This document shows, piece by piece, positions 1-11,735 of a stretch of DNA of 64,000 bases. The translations under genes and the position numbers were made by a program. Location of the stretch: assembly GCF_028198165.1 (NCBI RefSeq), contig NZ_CP116339.1, forward strand, positions 3,169,001-3,233,000, written 5' to 3'. Below the pieces are notes generated by a model. It was not told where the DNA came from and did not search any database. It worked only from the letters and a program-made list of their open reading frames with translations. Source of the DNA: Pseudoxanthomonas sp. JBR18 (GTDB taxonomy: Bacteria > Pseudomonadota > Gammaproteobacteria > Xanthomonadales > Xanthomonadaceae). How positions within the stretch are numbered: the stretch's first letter is position 1; each line of letters starts with the position of its first letter.

Positions 1-540
1 TTCAAGGGCGTGCGGGCCGCGCAGTACCATCTGGAAGCGCTGGAGGCCGCGGGCGCCATCGAGCGGATTCCGGGCCGGGCACGTGGCATCCGCCTGCTGC
101 GGGCGCCGCAACCGGCGCAGGCAGCGATGGCCTTCGCGCCGGCCAATGAGGAATCCGCCCTGCGCCTGCCGGTGCTGGGCCGGGTGGCGGCCGGTGCGCC
201 GATCGGCGCCGATGCCGACCACCACGACTACGTGGTGCTGGACCGGGTGTTCTTTTCGCCTTCGCCGGACTACCTGCTCAAGGTCAAGGGCGACTCGATG
301 CGCGACGAAGGCATCTTCGAGGGCGACCTGATCGGCGTGCACCGCACCGGCGATGCGCGCAGTGGCCAGATCGTGGTGGCCCGCATCGATGAGGAAATCA
401 CCGTCAAGCTGTTGAAGATCGGGCGCGATGCCATCCGCCTGCTGCCGCGCAATCCGGACTATTCGCCCATCGAGGTGAGGCCGGACCAGGAGTTCGCCAT
501 CGAAGGCCTGTATTGCGGGCTGGTCAGGCCTAACCGGTGA
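1..540 (+). CDS. lexA: LexA repressor (5' end outside window)
   Basis: SOS repressor that binds operators of DNA-damage genes and cleaves itself when RecA is activated. The reading frame is open from base 1, so the start and most of the winged-helix domain lie upstream. About 179 residues are visible: the end of the DNA-binding domain, a linker, then the S24-type peptidase domain. The Ala-Gly cleavage bond is at 190-195 (VAAG). The catalytic serine is in GDSM (codon 295-297) and the lysine in TVKLL (codon 406-408). recA follows 169 bp downstream, the usual xanthomonad order. No LexA operator can be assessed because the promoter is off-window. Confidence 0.96.
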   Translation, partial: FKGVRAAQYHLEALEAAGAIERIPGRARGIRLLRAPQPAQAAMAFAPANEESALRLPVLGRVAAGAPIGADADHHDYVVLDRVFFSPSPDYLLKVKGDSMRDEGIFEGDLIGVHRTGDARSGQIVVARIDEEITVKLLKIGRDAIRLLPRNPDYSPIEVRPDQEFAIEGLYCGLVRPNR

Positions 541-709
541 GCGCGCGCCGCAGACAGGAGTTTTCCCACAACGCGTGTCGGCGTTGTCCGCTGCCGCCGA
601 TGGGCCTAGCGCAATAAGTTTCGATGCGAGACGGCCGGTCTCAACCCGTGCGATGGCCGCCCCGTAGATTGCTTCCCAACAGATTTCCACCCCTTTGAGG
701 ACACTGACA

Positions 710-1744
<1,035 letters not shown>

Positions 1745-1756
1745 GTTCATCGGTTC

Positions 1757-1800
1757 CATGCGGGCCGGCGCCGCTGTCAGTGGCGGGGCCGGCCTGCATG
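1757..1800 (+). other. Long hairpin between recA and recX
   Basis: Bases 1757-1775 pair with 1782-1800 in a 19-bp stem with a hexanucleotide loop, one G-G mismatch at 1770/1787 and two wobble pairs. It starts 12 bp after the recA stop codon. No T tract follows, so alone it is more likely an mRNA-stabilising or pausing structure than a terminator. Confidence 0.55.
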
Positions 1801-1820
1801 GGGCGATGTTGGATCAGGGC

Positions 1821-1853
1821 AGGGGCGTCGTTCCGGACGCCCTTGTCTGTTTC
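1821..1853 (+). terminator. Probable leaky terminator after recA
   Basis: A 9-bp stem (1821-1829 with 1836-1844, loop of six) is followed by the T-rich GTCTGTTTC. It sits 62 bp before recX. In E. coli recX is expressed by readthrough of a recA terminator, and this position fits the same arrangement. The T tract is interrupted, which fits partial readthrough. Confidence 0.5.
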
Positions 1854-1905
1854 AGCGCGTCCGCGTCCGCACCCGGCATGCGCATCGTCACAAGTAGAGG
1901 TCTGC

Positions 1906-2409
1906 ATGGATGAGGAGCATCTGCCCGCATCCCAGGCGAGCGGCAAAGGCCGTCGCCGCCGCCCCGAGCCGACTCCGGTACAGCGCGCCCTGGCGCTGCT
2001 GGTGCGGCGCGAGCATTCGCGAAAGGAGCTGATCCGCAAGCTGGTTGCCCGCGGGGTCAGCAGCGAGGACGCCGCTGCCGCGCTGGATCGCCTGGCCGGC
2101 GAGGGCTGGCAGGACGACGACCGTTTCGCCGAATCCCTGGTCCGCACTCGCGTGGCGTCCGGCTATGGGCCGCGTTACATCGAGGTCGAGCTGGAAACCC
2201 ATGGGCTCGGCAGCGCCCAGGTCGCACGGGCCCTGGCAACCTTCGAGGGCGACTGGCGGGCGCTGGCCGCCGACCTGGTCGCGCGGCGCTTCGGGGCCGA
2301 GCGGCTGGAAGACCTGGCGGCCCAGCGCAAGGCCGCTGACCTGCTGCTGCGGCGCGGCTTCGATGGCGATGCGGTCCGGGCGGTCTTGCGCGGCTTGCCG
2401 GAGGACTGA
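1906..2409 (+). CDS. recX: Regulatory protein RecX
   Basis: Modulator that binds RecA filaments and inhibits recombinase and co-protease activity. The chosen ATG at 1906 gives 167 residues and follows AGAGG at 1896-1900. An open frame extends upstream to 1780, but that part covers the hairpin region and has no RecX-like sequence. The three-helix repeats are recognisable: [16 protein letters not shown], the central [16 protein letters not shown] and the C-terminal ADLLLRRGF. The N-terminus (about 25 residues) is basic and low in complexity. Expression probably depends on readthrough from recA. Confidence 0.93.
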   Translation: MDEEHLPASQASGKGRRRRPEPTPVQRALALLVRREHSRKELIRKLVARGVSSEDAAAALDRLAGEGWQDDDRFAESLVRTRVASGYGPRYIEVELETHGLGSAQVARALATFEGDWRALAADLVARRFGAERLEDLAAQRKAADLLLRRGFDGDAVRAVLRGLPED

Positions 2410-2523
2410 GCCCCTGGGCTTTGCTACCCTTGGCGGTTCAAGGTTGTCCGGGACAGGCTGCATCCGCATGTAAGGGGGATCGCGGCCTGTTTTGCCAGCC
2501 GCTCGCCCAACGCAAGCTCCCAC

Positions 2524-5175
<2,652 letters not shown>

Positions 5176-5318
5176 ATCACAGTGTTTGTCTCTTGCGGCT
5201 GGACGTGTCCGGCCGCTACCATGTTTCACGTCTATGAACTTATTTGGGAGTGTTCCGGCTGCGACGGGGGCCGAACACCTCTACCGGCCTTACGCTAGCC
5301 GGACTACGGAGAATTGAA

Positions 5319-5528
5319 ATGTTGATTTTGACCCGCCGTGTCGGCGAAACCCTGATGATTGGCGATTCGGTCTCGGTGACCGTTCTTGGCGTCAAGGGGA
5401 ATCAGGTGCGCATCGGCATCACGGCGCCCAAGGATGTCGCAGTGCATCGCGAAGAGATCTATCAGCGTATCCAGCGCGGCGAAGATGCTGGTGCGGCCAC
5501 CGAGGCAGAAAGCAGTTCCTCGAACTGA
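5319..5528 (+). CDS. csrA: Carbon storage regulator CsrA/RsmA
   Basis: Small homodimeric RNA-binding protein that represses or stabilises mRNAs carrying GGA motifs. In xanthomonads the homologue RsmA controls virulence, motility and biofilm traits. It has 69 residues and starts [16 protein letters not shown]. The RNA-binding R44-type residues are in VAVHREEIY, and the tail is Ser/Glu-rich, slightly longer than in E. coli. The ATG at 5319 follows GGAGA at 5308-5312; a longer in-frame start at 5244 adds unrelated sequence. The 143-bp leader has a candidate promoter (TTGCGG 5193-5198, 18 bp, TACCAT 5217-5222). The GGA in its own ribosome site suggests autoregulation, which is inference. Confidence 0.97.
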   Translation: MLILTRRVGETLMIGDSVSVTVLGVKGNQVRIGITAPKDVAVHREEIYQRIQRGEDAGAATEAESSSSN

Positions 5529-5605
5529 CGATTTAGTTTGCCGTTCGCGCGTTCAGCCGGTATCCTTGCTGGCCGTCGCGCAGCGGTCAGGCGCAACGTT
5601 TGTCC

Positions 5606-5698
5606 GGAGTGATGCCCGAGTGGCCGAAGGGGCTCCCCTGCTAAGGGAGTATAGGGTCAAAAGCTCTATCGAGGGTTCGAATCCCTCTCACTCCGCCA
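5606..5698 (+). tRNA. tRNA-Ser (anticodon GCU)
   Basis: A 93-nt class II tRNA. The acceptor stem GGAGTGA (5606-5612) pairs with TCACTCC (5688-5694), followed by a G discriminator and encoded CCA (5696-5698). The anticodon stem CTCCC/GGGAG encloses a loop with anticodon GCT at 5640-5642. A long variable arm and the T-loop GTTCGAATC are present. csrA followed by tRNA-Ser(GCU) is also the E. coli order (csrA-serV). Confidence 0.97.
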
Positions 5699-5707
5699 AT
5701 TGAAAGA

Positions 5708-5731
5708 ACCCGCCTTGAAGGCGGGTTTTTT
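5708..5731 (+). terminator. Intrinsic terminator after tRNA-Ser
   Basis: AACCCGCC and GGCGGGTT form a perfect 8-bp stem with a TTGAA loop, followed directly by a T run. It begins 10 bp after the encoded CCA and should end the csrA/tRNA-Ser transcript. Confidence 0.85.
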
Positions 5732-5927
5732 GTGCCTGTTGCTCATGTTCATCCGCCGCGCGCTTCTTCAGGACGCGGATCTGCATGGATCGATCTGTAT
5801 AGATCGGGCGTGGGAAGCGCGCGTCTGAAAACCCCCTGTTGCCTGCCGCGTTCTCGCGACGACGGCGTCGGCGGTACGCGTACGCTCGCGCAGGCGAGGG
5901 CAGGCAGTGTGAGGGAGAGGAGGCAAC
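5732..5927. other. Non-coding spacer between convergent tRNA units
   Basis: No gene is supported here. A cluster of four GATC sites lies at 5778-5805 and includes a perfect inverted repeat, CGATCT-GTAT-AGATCG, at 5791-5806. The remainder is GC-rich and without recognised signals. Confidence 0.4.
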
Positions 5928-5954
5928 AAAAAAGCCAGCACGTTGGCTGGCTTT
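5928..5954 (-). terminator. Intrinsic terminator after tRNA-Arg
   Basis: GCCAGC (5934-5939) pairs with GCTGGC (5946-5951), extended by A/T pairs on both sides. On the minus strand the stem is followed by a six-T run (complement of 5928-5933), so it ends the tRNA-Arg transcript. The T run on the plus strand side could make it work both ways. Confidence 0.8.
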
Positions 5955-5969
5955 TTCGCGTTCTTCGCT

Positions 5970-6046
5970 TGGTGCGCCCGGAGAGATTCGAACTCCCGAC
6001 CGCCTGGTTCGTAGCCAGGTACTCTATCCAGCTGAGCTACGGGCGC
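5970..6046 (-). tRNA. tRNA-Arg (anticodon ACG)
   Basis: A 77-nt tRNA on the minus strand. The acceptor GCGCCCG pairs with CGGGCGC, followed by an A discriminator and encoded CCA (5970-5972). The anticodon loop CTACGAA carries ACG at 6010-6012; its A34 is normally deaminated to inosine by TadA. E. coli places its tRNA-Arg(ACG) copies after csrA-serV on the same strand, while here the single copy faces tRNA-Ser. Confidence 0.97.
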
Positions 6047-6169
6047 GCTGCGAAGGAGCGAGATTATTCGTGTTTCGCGCTTTCGCGTCAACACCTTTTC
6101 CCGATTTTTTTGCGTTCGCCCCGGCATGATCCTGGGATCGGAACCGATGCGCCGTGCGCGTCGTGGCGG

Positions 6170-7177
6170 TCACACGCCGTAGTAGTCGCGGTACCACGCG
6201 ACGAAGCTCGCAATCCCGGTTTCCACGGGTGTCGAGGGGGCGTAGCCCACATCCCGCTGCAGTGCAGAGACGTCTGCGAAGGTGTCAGGGACATCGCCTG
6301 GCTGCAGGGGCAGCAGGCGTCGCTCGGCCTTGCGCCCGAGCGCGCGTTCGAGCACCTCGATGTACTCCAGCAACTGCACCGGCGCGTTGTTGCCGATGTT
6401 GTAGACGCGGTAGGGCGCGTCGGAAGTCGCCGGGTTGGGTTGCATGGCGTCGTACAGCGGATCCGGTCCGGGCACGTGGTCCAGCGTGCGGATCACGCCC
6501 TCGACAATATCGTCGATGTAGGTGAAGTCGCGTGTGTGCTGCCCGTTGTTGAACAGGTCGATGGGCTCGCCGGCGAGGATCTTGCGGGTGAATTGGAACA
6601 GCGCCATGTCCGGGCGTCCCCAGGGGCCATAGACGGTGAAAAAGCGCAGGCCCGTGGTCGGCAACCGGTAGAGATGGCTGTAGGTATGCGCCATCAGCTC
6701 GTTGGCCTTCTTGCTGGCCGCATACAGGCTCAAAGGATGGTCCACGCTGTCCTCCACGGCGAAAGGCAGCTTGCGGTTGCCGCCGTAGACCGAACTGGAG
6801 GAGGCGTAGATCAGGTGCTCCACGCCGCGATGCCGGCATGCTTCCAGGATGTTCATGAAGCCCACCAGATTGCTCTGCACGTAGGCATGGGGGTTCTGCA
6901 GCGAATAGCGCACGCCTGCCTGTGCGGCCAGGTTGACCACGCGCTGCGGCTCGAAGCCGGCGAAGGCCGCGTCGAGCGCATCGCGGTCTTCCAGCGCGCC
7001 CCGGACAAAGGAGAACCCGGTATGCGCGTGCAGGCGCTGCAGGCGTGCGTCCTTCAGCGTGGGATCGTAGTAGTCGTTGAGGTTGTCATAGCCCAGCACA
7101 GTGTCGCCACGCTCGAGCAGGCGCTCGCTGAGGCGTGCGCCAATGAAACCGGCGGCGCCGGTCACCAGGATCTTCAT
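6170..7177 (-). CDS. UDP-uronate 4-epimerase (NAD-dependent epimerase)
   Basis: Extended short-chain dehydrogenase that epimerises C4 of a UDP-sugar, most like the UDP-glucuronate to UDP-galacturonate enzymes. It has 335 residues. The NAD-binding TGAAGFIG motif is at residues 6-13, SSSSVYGGN is near 127-134, and the catalytic pair Y152 and K156 (YAASK) is present. The start is the ATG at 7177; an upstream extension in frame overlaps the neighbouring gene and is not conserved-looking. It lies 34 bp downstream of the dehydrogenase gene, so the two are probably co-transcribed to make an activated uronic acid for surface polysaccharide. The exact substrate (GlcA or GlcNAcA) is not settled by sequence. 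Confidence 0.88.
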   Translation of the reverse strand: MKILVTGAAGFIGARLSERLLERGDTVLGYDNLNDYYDPTLKDARLQRLHAHTGFSFVRGALEDRDALDAAFAGFEPQRVVNLAAQAGVRYSLQNPHAYVQSNLVGFMNILEACRHRGVEHLIYASSSSVYGGNRKLPFAVEDSVDHPLSLYAASKKANELMAHTYSHLYRLPTTGLRFFTVYGPWGRPDMALFQFTRKILAGEPIDLFNNGQHTRDFTYIDDIVEGVIRTLDHVPGPDPLYDAMQPNPATSDAPYRVYNIGNNAPVQLLEYIEVLERALGRKAERRLLPLQPGDVPDTFADVSALQRDVGYAPSTPVETGIASFVAWYRDYYGV

Positions 7178-7211
7178 GGGAGTTCTCGGATCGGATTGGG
7201 GAGGAGGGGCT

Positions 7212-8495
7212 TCACAGGCGGCCATCCACGTCATCTTGGGGCAGCAGGCGTTGCACATCGAACACCACGCCGCCTGGGCGCGTGAAGGCACGCACGCCGG
7301 TGCCGCCGAGCGCGGCGAACTGTTGGTGGGCCACCGCGAGGATGACGGCATCGTAGTGGCCGTGCGGCGGCGCCTGGGCCAGGGATAGCGCGTACTCGCG
7401 CGCCGCTTCGGCAGGATCTGCCCACGGGTCGTGCACGTCGACCTGGACGTTGTACTGCCGCAGTTCGTGCACGATATCGACCACGCGGGTGTTGCGCAGA
7501 TCCGGGCAGTTCTGCTTGAAGGTCAAGCCCAGCACGAGCACGCGCGCGCCTGCGATGGGGTTGTTGCGTTGGGCCAGCAGTTTGATCGTGCGCTGGGCCA
7601 CGTGCGCGCCCATGCCATCGTTGATCCTGCGTCCGGCCAGGATCACCTCCGGGTGGTGGCCGACCTGCTGGGCCTTGTGGGTCAGGTAGTACGGGTCCAC
7701 GCCAATGCAGTGCCCGCCGACCAGCCCAGGCTTGAAGCCAAGGAAATTCCACTTGGTCGCGGCCGCTGCGAGGACCTCGCCGGTGTCGATTCCCAGGCGA
7801 TGGAAGAGCAGGGCCAGCTCGTTGACCAGGGCGATGTTGACGTCGCGCTGGGTGTTTTCGATCACCTTGGCAGCCTCGGCGACCCGGATGCTGGGCGCGC
7901 AGTGGGTGCCGGCGTGGATGATGCGTCGATACAGCGCGTCGACCCTGGCGGCGGCTTGCGGGGTCGAGCCGGAGGTGACCTTTACGATGGTTTCCAGGCG
8001 ATGGGCCTTGTCGCCGGGATTGATGCGTTCCGGGCTGTAGCCGACGTGGAAGTCACGGTTGAACACCAGGCCGGATTCGGCCTCGATGAGCGGGACACAG
8101 ACTTCCTCGGTCGCACCTGGATAGACGGTGGATTCGAAGATCACCAGGCCGCCAGGGGCCAGCGCGCGCCCCACCGTGCGGCTGGCCGACTCGAGGGCGG
8201 TCAGGTCTGGCCGCTTGTAGGCATCGACGGGGGTCGGCACGGTGACGATGAAGACCTCGCAACCGGCGAGGTCCGCAGGGTCGTCGGTAAAGCGCAGCTG
8301 ATGCGCCTCGCGCAGCTGCTCGGGTGCTATCTCGCGGGTCTGGTCGTGATGGGCTTGCAGTTCGGCCACGCGCTTGTGCTGGATGTCGAAGCCCACCGTT
8401 GGACCGAGTCGACCAAACGCCACGGCCAGAGGAAGGCCCACGTAACCCAGCCCGATGACGGCGATGGTCGGCGATGGGCTGGCGGCTTCGGGCAT
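7212..8495 (-). CDS. Nucleotide-sugar 6-dehydrogenase, TviB/WbpA type
   Basis: Oxidises C6 of a UDP-hexose or UDP-HexNAc to the uronate with two NAD+. It has 427 residues. The N-terminal Rossmann motif is GLGYVGLP (residues 16-22). The catalytic Cys263 sits in [12 protein letters not shown], preceded by [12 protein letters not shown], which is typical of the TviB/WbpO group using UDP-GlcNAc or UDP-GalNAc rather than UDP-glucose. Its downstream partner is a UDP-uronate 4-epimerase, as TviC follows TviB in Vi antigen synthesis. No glycosyltransferases or export genes lie nearby, so the polymer is made elsewhere. Confidence 0.88.
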   Translation of the reverse strand: MPEAASPSPTIAVIGLGYVGLPLAVAFGRLGPTVGFDIQHKRVAELQAHHDQTREIAPEQLREAHQLRFTDDPADLAGCEVFIVTVPTPVDAYKRPDLTALESASRTVGRALAPGGLVIFESTVYPGATEEVCVPLIEAESGLVFNRDFHVGYSPERINPGDKAHRLETIVKVTSGSTPQAAARVDALYRRIIHAGTHCAPSIRVAEAAKVIENTQRDVNIALVNELALLFHRLGIDTGEVLAAAATKWNFLGFKPGLVGGHCIGVDPYYLTHKAQQVGHHPEVILAGRRINDGMGAHVAQRTIKLLAQRNNPIAGARVLVLGLTFKQNCPDLRNTRVVDIVHELRQYNVQVDVHDPWADPAEAAREYALSLAQAPPHGHYDAVILAVAHQQFAALGGTGVRAFTRPGGVVFDVQRLLPQDDVDGRL

Positions 8496-8576
8496 GGGTA
8501 TGAGGTCCGATCGGTTGGAGCGGGAATCTGGCCGCCTAGGATCGCATCGCGGCCAAGCCGGTGCGATGCCTGCTGC

Positions 8577-9425
8577 TCAATCCAGGGGATGGGCCAGATG
8601 CTGCACGACGGCTTGGGGATGGCGCATCCAGGCAAAGTGATCGGCGCGAGTGCCGAGCGAGGCGGCGTCCAGGACGGTGGTGGAGACCGAAGGTGAAGCG
8701 AATCGATCCACCAGTCCCGCCAGCGAGGCCGGCGGTGCGAACCAGTCCTGCGCCAGCAAGACACCTGTCACCGGAACGGCCAGGCGGGCCATCGCCGCCT
8801 CCAGGTCCTGCGACAGACCGCGCGCGGCGTAGCGCCCGGAGAGGCCCACGCGCGTCCAGTCATCGATCAGGCCGCGCGCCTCGTTGCCACCGAATCCGAT
8901 GCGCCGACCGGGTAAGGCGCCATTGCGCCGCGAGAGCCAGGCCATGAAGCGATAGGCGGCGGGCAGCAGCCAGCCGCGTGGCGCCGAAAAACGTGGCCAG
9001 TGCGGCGTCCCACTGGCGACCAGCCACAGGCCTGCGTAGCGGGCCGGGTGCAGGGCCGCGTGACAGCATGCCAGCTGGCCGCCCAGGCTGTGCCCGCCGA
9101 TCAGCTGGCGCGAGCCCTGGAGAGCGTTGCGCATCGCCGCCTCGCTGGCTGGCAGGTCCAGCGCCAGCCATTCGCGGTAGCCCCAATTGGTGGTGCGCGA
9201 AGCGCGCAGCGAACTGCTGCCGTGGCCGCGTGCCTCATGCAGGAAGACCGCGATGCCCTGTGCGCTGAGCGCCTCGGCGAGCGGCAGGTAGTGCCGCGCG
9301 GCCACGCCCATGGCCGGCAGCCACAGCAGGCTGGCGCGCGGACGCTCAGGAACCCTGTGGAGCAGCGTCCAGGTATGCCCGTCTTCCGCACGGACTGCGA
9401 TGCCGTCGGTGGCTGCCTCGCTCAT
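8577..9425 (-). CDS. Alpha/beta hydrolase
   Basis: A 282-residue serine hydrolase of the alpha/beta fold (serine aminopeptidase/lysophospholipase-like group). The nucleophile is S113 in the elbow GGHSLGG. The probable acid is the Asp in LLAQDWFAPP and the base the His in RADHFAWMRHP near the C-terminus. The oxyanion region is LWLPAMGV near 35-41. No signal peptide or membrane segment is seen, so it is probably cytoplasmic. It lies on the minus strand 51 bp after the PhoH-like gene and 81 bp before the sugar dehydrogenase. The substrate cannot be read from the sequence. Confidence 0.85.
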   Translation of the reverse strand: MSEAATDGIAVRAEDGHTWTLLHRVPERPRASLLWLPAMGVAARHYLPLAEALSAQGIAVFLHEARGHGSSSLRASRTTNWGYREWLALDLPASEAAMRNALQGSRQLIGGHSLGGQLACCHAALHPARYAGLWLVASGTPHWPRFSAPRGWLLPAAYRFMAWLSRRNGALPGRRIGFGGNEARGLIDDWTRVGLSGRYAARGLSQDLEAAMARLAVPVTGVLLAQDWFAPPASLAGLVDRFASPSVSTTVLDAASLGTRADHFAWMRHPQAVVQHLAHPLD

Positions 9426-9477
9426 GGTGTCGGTCAGGGTGGGCGCGCCGTGGTGCTCGGCGTGCCCACCGTGCGGC

Positions 9478-10881
9478 TCACAGCACTTCGGAGGCGTAGT
9501 CGGCCAGGCGTGAGCGCTCGCCGCGGCGCAAGGTGATGTGCGCGCTGTGCGCCCAGCCCTTGAAGCGATCCACCGCGTAGGTCAGGCCCGAGGTGGTCTC
9601 GGTCAGGTACGGGGTGTCGATCTGCTCCACATTGCCCAGGCACACGATCTTGGTACCGGGGCCGGCGCGGGTGATCAGCGTCTTCATCTGCTTGGGGGTG
9701 AGGTTTTGCGCCTCGTCCAGGATCAGGTAGCGTGAGAGGAAGGTGCGGCCGCGCATGAAGTTCATCGAACGGATCTTGATGCGCGAGGCCAGCAGGTCGT
9801 TGGTCGCCTGGCGCCCCCAGGCCCCGCCTTCCTGGTTGTGGGTGAGCACTTCCAGGTTGTCGGTCAATGCGCCCATCCACGGGGTCATCTTCTCTTCCTC
9901 CGTGCCGGGCAGGAAGCCGATGTCCTCGCCCACGCTGACCGTGGCGCGGGTCATGATGATCTCGCGGTAGCGCTGCTGGTCCATGGTCTGGGCCAGGCCG
10001 GCAGCCAGGGCAAGCAGGGTCTTGCCGGTGCCGGCGGTGCCCAGCAGGCTGACGAAGTCGATTTCCGGATCCATCAGCGCGTTGAGCGCGAAGTTCTGCT
10101 CGCGATTGCGTGCACTGATGCCCCACACGGCATGCTGACCGCTGCGGAAATCATCGACCAGGGTCAGCGTGGCCTTGCCATCGGCGTTGACCTTGGCCAC
10201 GCGCAGTTCGACCTCGTCATCGCCGGGCAGGTAGAGGTACTGGTTGGGATGCCAGTCCTCCTCATCGGCCATGCTGACCTCGTAGCTGGTGCGGCCGCTC
10301 TTGTCGCTCCAGGATTTCAGGTCGCCCTGGTGGCGGTGCCAGAAGTCTTCCGGCAGCGCGGTGGCGCCGGTGTAGAGCAGGGCGAAATCGTCCAGCGCGC
10401 GATCGTTCTCGTAGTCCTCGGCGACGATGCCGCTGATCGAGGCCTTGATCCGCAGGTTGATGTCCTTGGACACCAGGATGACCGGTGTGCCCGGGTGCTC
10501 CTCGTGCAGCTGCAGCACGGCCGCCAGGATCTTGTTGTCCGGCGCGATGGCACCAAAGGTGCGGCCGGGGTCGACCGGCTTGAGCTGGAAGTGCAGCTGG
10601 CCGATCTGGCCGGGCTGGCGCAGGTTCAGGCCCTTGGGATGGAGCAGGGTGATGCCCAGCTGGATGCGCTCGGCATCGGCGCCGACGATCAGCTCATTGA
10701 GGAAGCGACTGACCTGGCGCGCATTGCGGCTGACCTCGGACATGCCCTTCTTGGCATTGTCCAGTTCCTCGATCACCTGCATGGGCAGGAACACATCGTG
10801 TTCCTCGAACTTGAACAGCGCGGTCGGGTCGTGCATCAGCACGTTGGTGTCCAGCACGTAGATGCGCTTGCTTCGTGTCAT
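9478..10881 (-). CDS. PhoH-family ATPase with N-terminal PIN domain
   Basis: A 467-residue protein of the YlaK/PhoH2 type. The PIN nuclease domain (about 5-140) has the acidic start VLDTNVLMHDP (D11) and further conserved acids. The PhoH ATPase domain (about 250-460) has Walker A GTAGTGKT at 281-288 and the DEAQN box. Related PhoH2 proteins are ATP-dependent RNA helicase/ribonucleases; the role in this lineage is inferred. The initiating ATG is at 10881. A 97-bp spacer with nothing recognisable separates it from bcp. Confidence 0.93.
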   Translation of the reverse strand: MTRSKRIYVLDTNVLMHDPTALFKFEEHDVFLPMQVIEELDNAKKGMSEVSRNARQVSRFLNELIVGADAERIQLGITLLHPKGLNLRQPGQIGQLHFQLKPVDPGRTFGAIAPDNKILAAVLQLHEEHPGTPVILVSKDINLRIKASISGIVAEDYENDRALDDFALLYTGATALPEDFWHRHQGDLKSWSDKSGRTSYEVSMADEEDWHPNQYLYLPGDDEVELRVAKVNADGKATLTLVDDFRSGQHAVWGISARNREQNFALNALMDPEIDFVSLLGTAGTGKTLLALAAGLAQTMDQQRYREIIMTRATVSVGEDIGFLPGTEEEKMTPWMGALTDNLEVLTHNQEGGAWGRQATNDLLASRIKIRSMNFMRGRTFLSRYLILDEAQNLTPKQMKTLITRAGPGTKIVCLGNVEQIDTPYLTETTSGLTYAVDRFKGWAHSAHITLRRGERSRLADYASEVL

Positions 10882-10978
10882 CGTGGTTTCCTGTGTGTGG
10901 ACGGGCAGACAGACGAACAGCAGCAGGCCGCCACGACCCGCGGGGCGGGATGGCGACCTGTGTGGAACGGCGGGGACT

Positions 10979-11461
10979 TCACTGCGAAATGGCAGCCTTC
11001 AGTGCGTCGAGCACGGCCTGGGCGTGGCCGGCGACCTTGACCTTGCGCCATTGGGCCGCAATACGCGCATCGGGCGAGATCAGAAACGTGCTGCGCTCGA
11101 TGCCCAGCACCTGACGCCCGTACATGTTCTTTTCCTTGATCACATCGAAGGCCTTGCACAGGGCCTCGTCGACATCGCTGATCAGCGGGAAGTTGAAGCC
11201 CTGCTTGGCGCAGAAGTTGTCGTGCGACTTCACCGAATCGCGCGAGACGCCGAACACCTTCGCGTCCAGCGCCTCGAACTGCGGCAGCAGGGCGTTGAAG
11301 TCGATGCCCTCGGTGGTGCAGCCCGGCGTGCTGTCCTTCGGGTAGAAGTACAGCACCAGCCAGTGGCCGGCGTGCTCGGCGAGGGTCGTGGAGGCGCCGC
11401 CGGACAGGGCGAGCGGCAGTTTCAGGGTGGACTTCGGAAGTGCTTTGGCGGTCGCCGTCAT
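10979..11461 (-). CDS. bcp: Thioredoxin-dependent peroxiredoxin (PrxQ/Bcp)
   Basis: Reduces hydrogen peroxide and organic hydroperoxides using thioredoxin. It has 160 residues from the ATG at 11461. The peroxidatic C48 lies in STPGCTTEG. There is no cysteine five residues on, where E. coli Bcp has its resolving Cys. Instead C84 (NFCAKQG) lies 36 residues later, the same spacing as C47/C83 in Xylella PrxQ. E. coli also has gcvR next to bcp. The start codon is 1 bp from an inverted-repeat element, so the leader sequence, with only a weak AAGG 11 nt upstream, comes from that element. Confidence 0.95.
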   Translation of the reverse strand: MTATAKALPKSTLKLPLALSGGASTTLAEHAGHWLVLYFYPKDSTPGCTTEGIDFNALLPQFEALDAKVFGVSRDSVKSHDNFCAKQGFNFPLISDVDEALCKAFDVIKEKNMYGRQVLGIERSTFLISPDARIAAQWRKVKVAGHAQAVLDALKAAISQ

Positions 11462-11462
11462 C

Positions 11463-11735
11463 TTAGAGCGTGCCTTGTACTTTGAGGTGAGTGCGAAGCG
11501 GCATGGGGCGTGTCGAGACAAGGCGTGCGCTGCCGCCCAGGCTGGCCGCCTGGGCAAAGCGCGCAACGCAGGATCGGCGCGCCCCAGGCCGCTTCCCTTC
11601 GGGTTGGCCGTCAGCGGCACGGAACCGGCGCCGCGTGGCTTGCCTTGGCCACCAGCCAAGGCTGCGCCGCGCGACACCGGCTCCGCATCGCTGACAACCA
11701 ACGCATCTCATCTCAAAGTGCATGGCACGCTCTAA
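11463..11735. mobile_element. MITE-like element with 29-bp terminal inverted repeats
   Basis: A 273-bp segment between gcvR and bcp is bounded by inverted repeats at 11463-11491 and 11707-11735. Each begins TTAGAGCGTGCC, and they match at 26 of 29 positions. The interior is GC-rich and contains an 8-bp perfect hairpin, GCCTTGGC (11642-11649) with GCCAAGGC (11655-11662). No transposase is encoded, and open frames on both strands are products of base composition. The right repeat supplies the TAG stop codon of gcvR, and the left repeat ends 1 bp from the bcp start codon. I see no convincing target duplication. It looks like a non-autonomous miniature element, which is inference from structure. 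Confidence 0.65.

Noticed and set aside
541..709. LexA operator upstream of recA
   Set aside because: No convincing inverted repeat of an SOS box was recognised in this spacer, so none is reported even though LexA control is expected.
5606..6046. Possible attachment site of an integrated element at the paired tRNA genes
   Set aside because: No integrase gene, direct repeat of the tRNA 3' end or foreign gene content is present on either side.
5732..7285. 517-codon open frame opposite tRNA-Arg and the epimerase gene
   Set aside because: It runs through a terminator and a tRNA gene and is antisense to a well-supported epimerase.
11463..11735. Protein-coding reading of the inverted-repeat element
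   Set aside because: Open frames appear on both strands with no domains, and both ends encode the same peptide only because of the inverted repeats.
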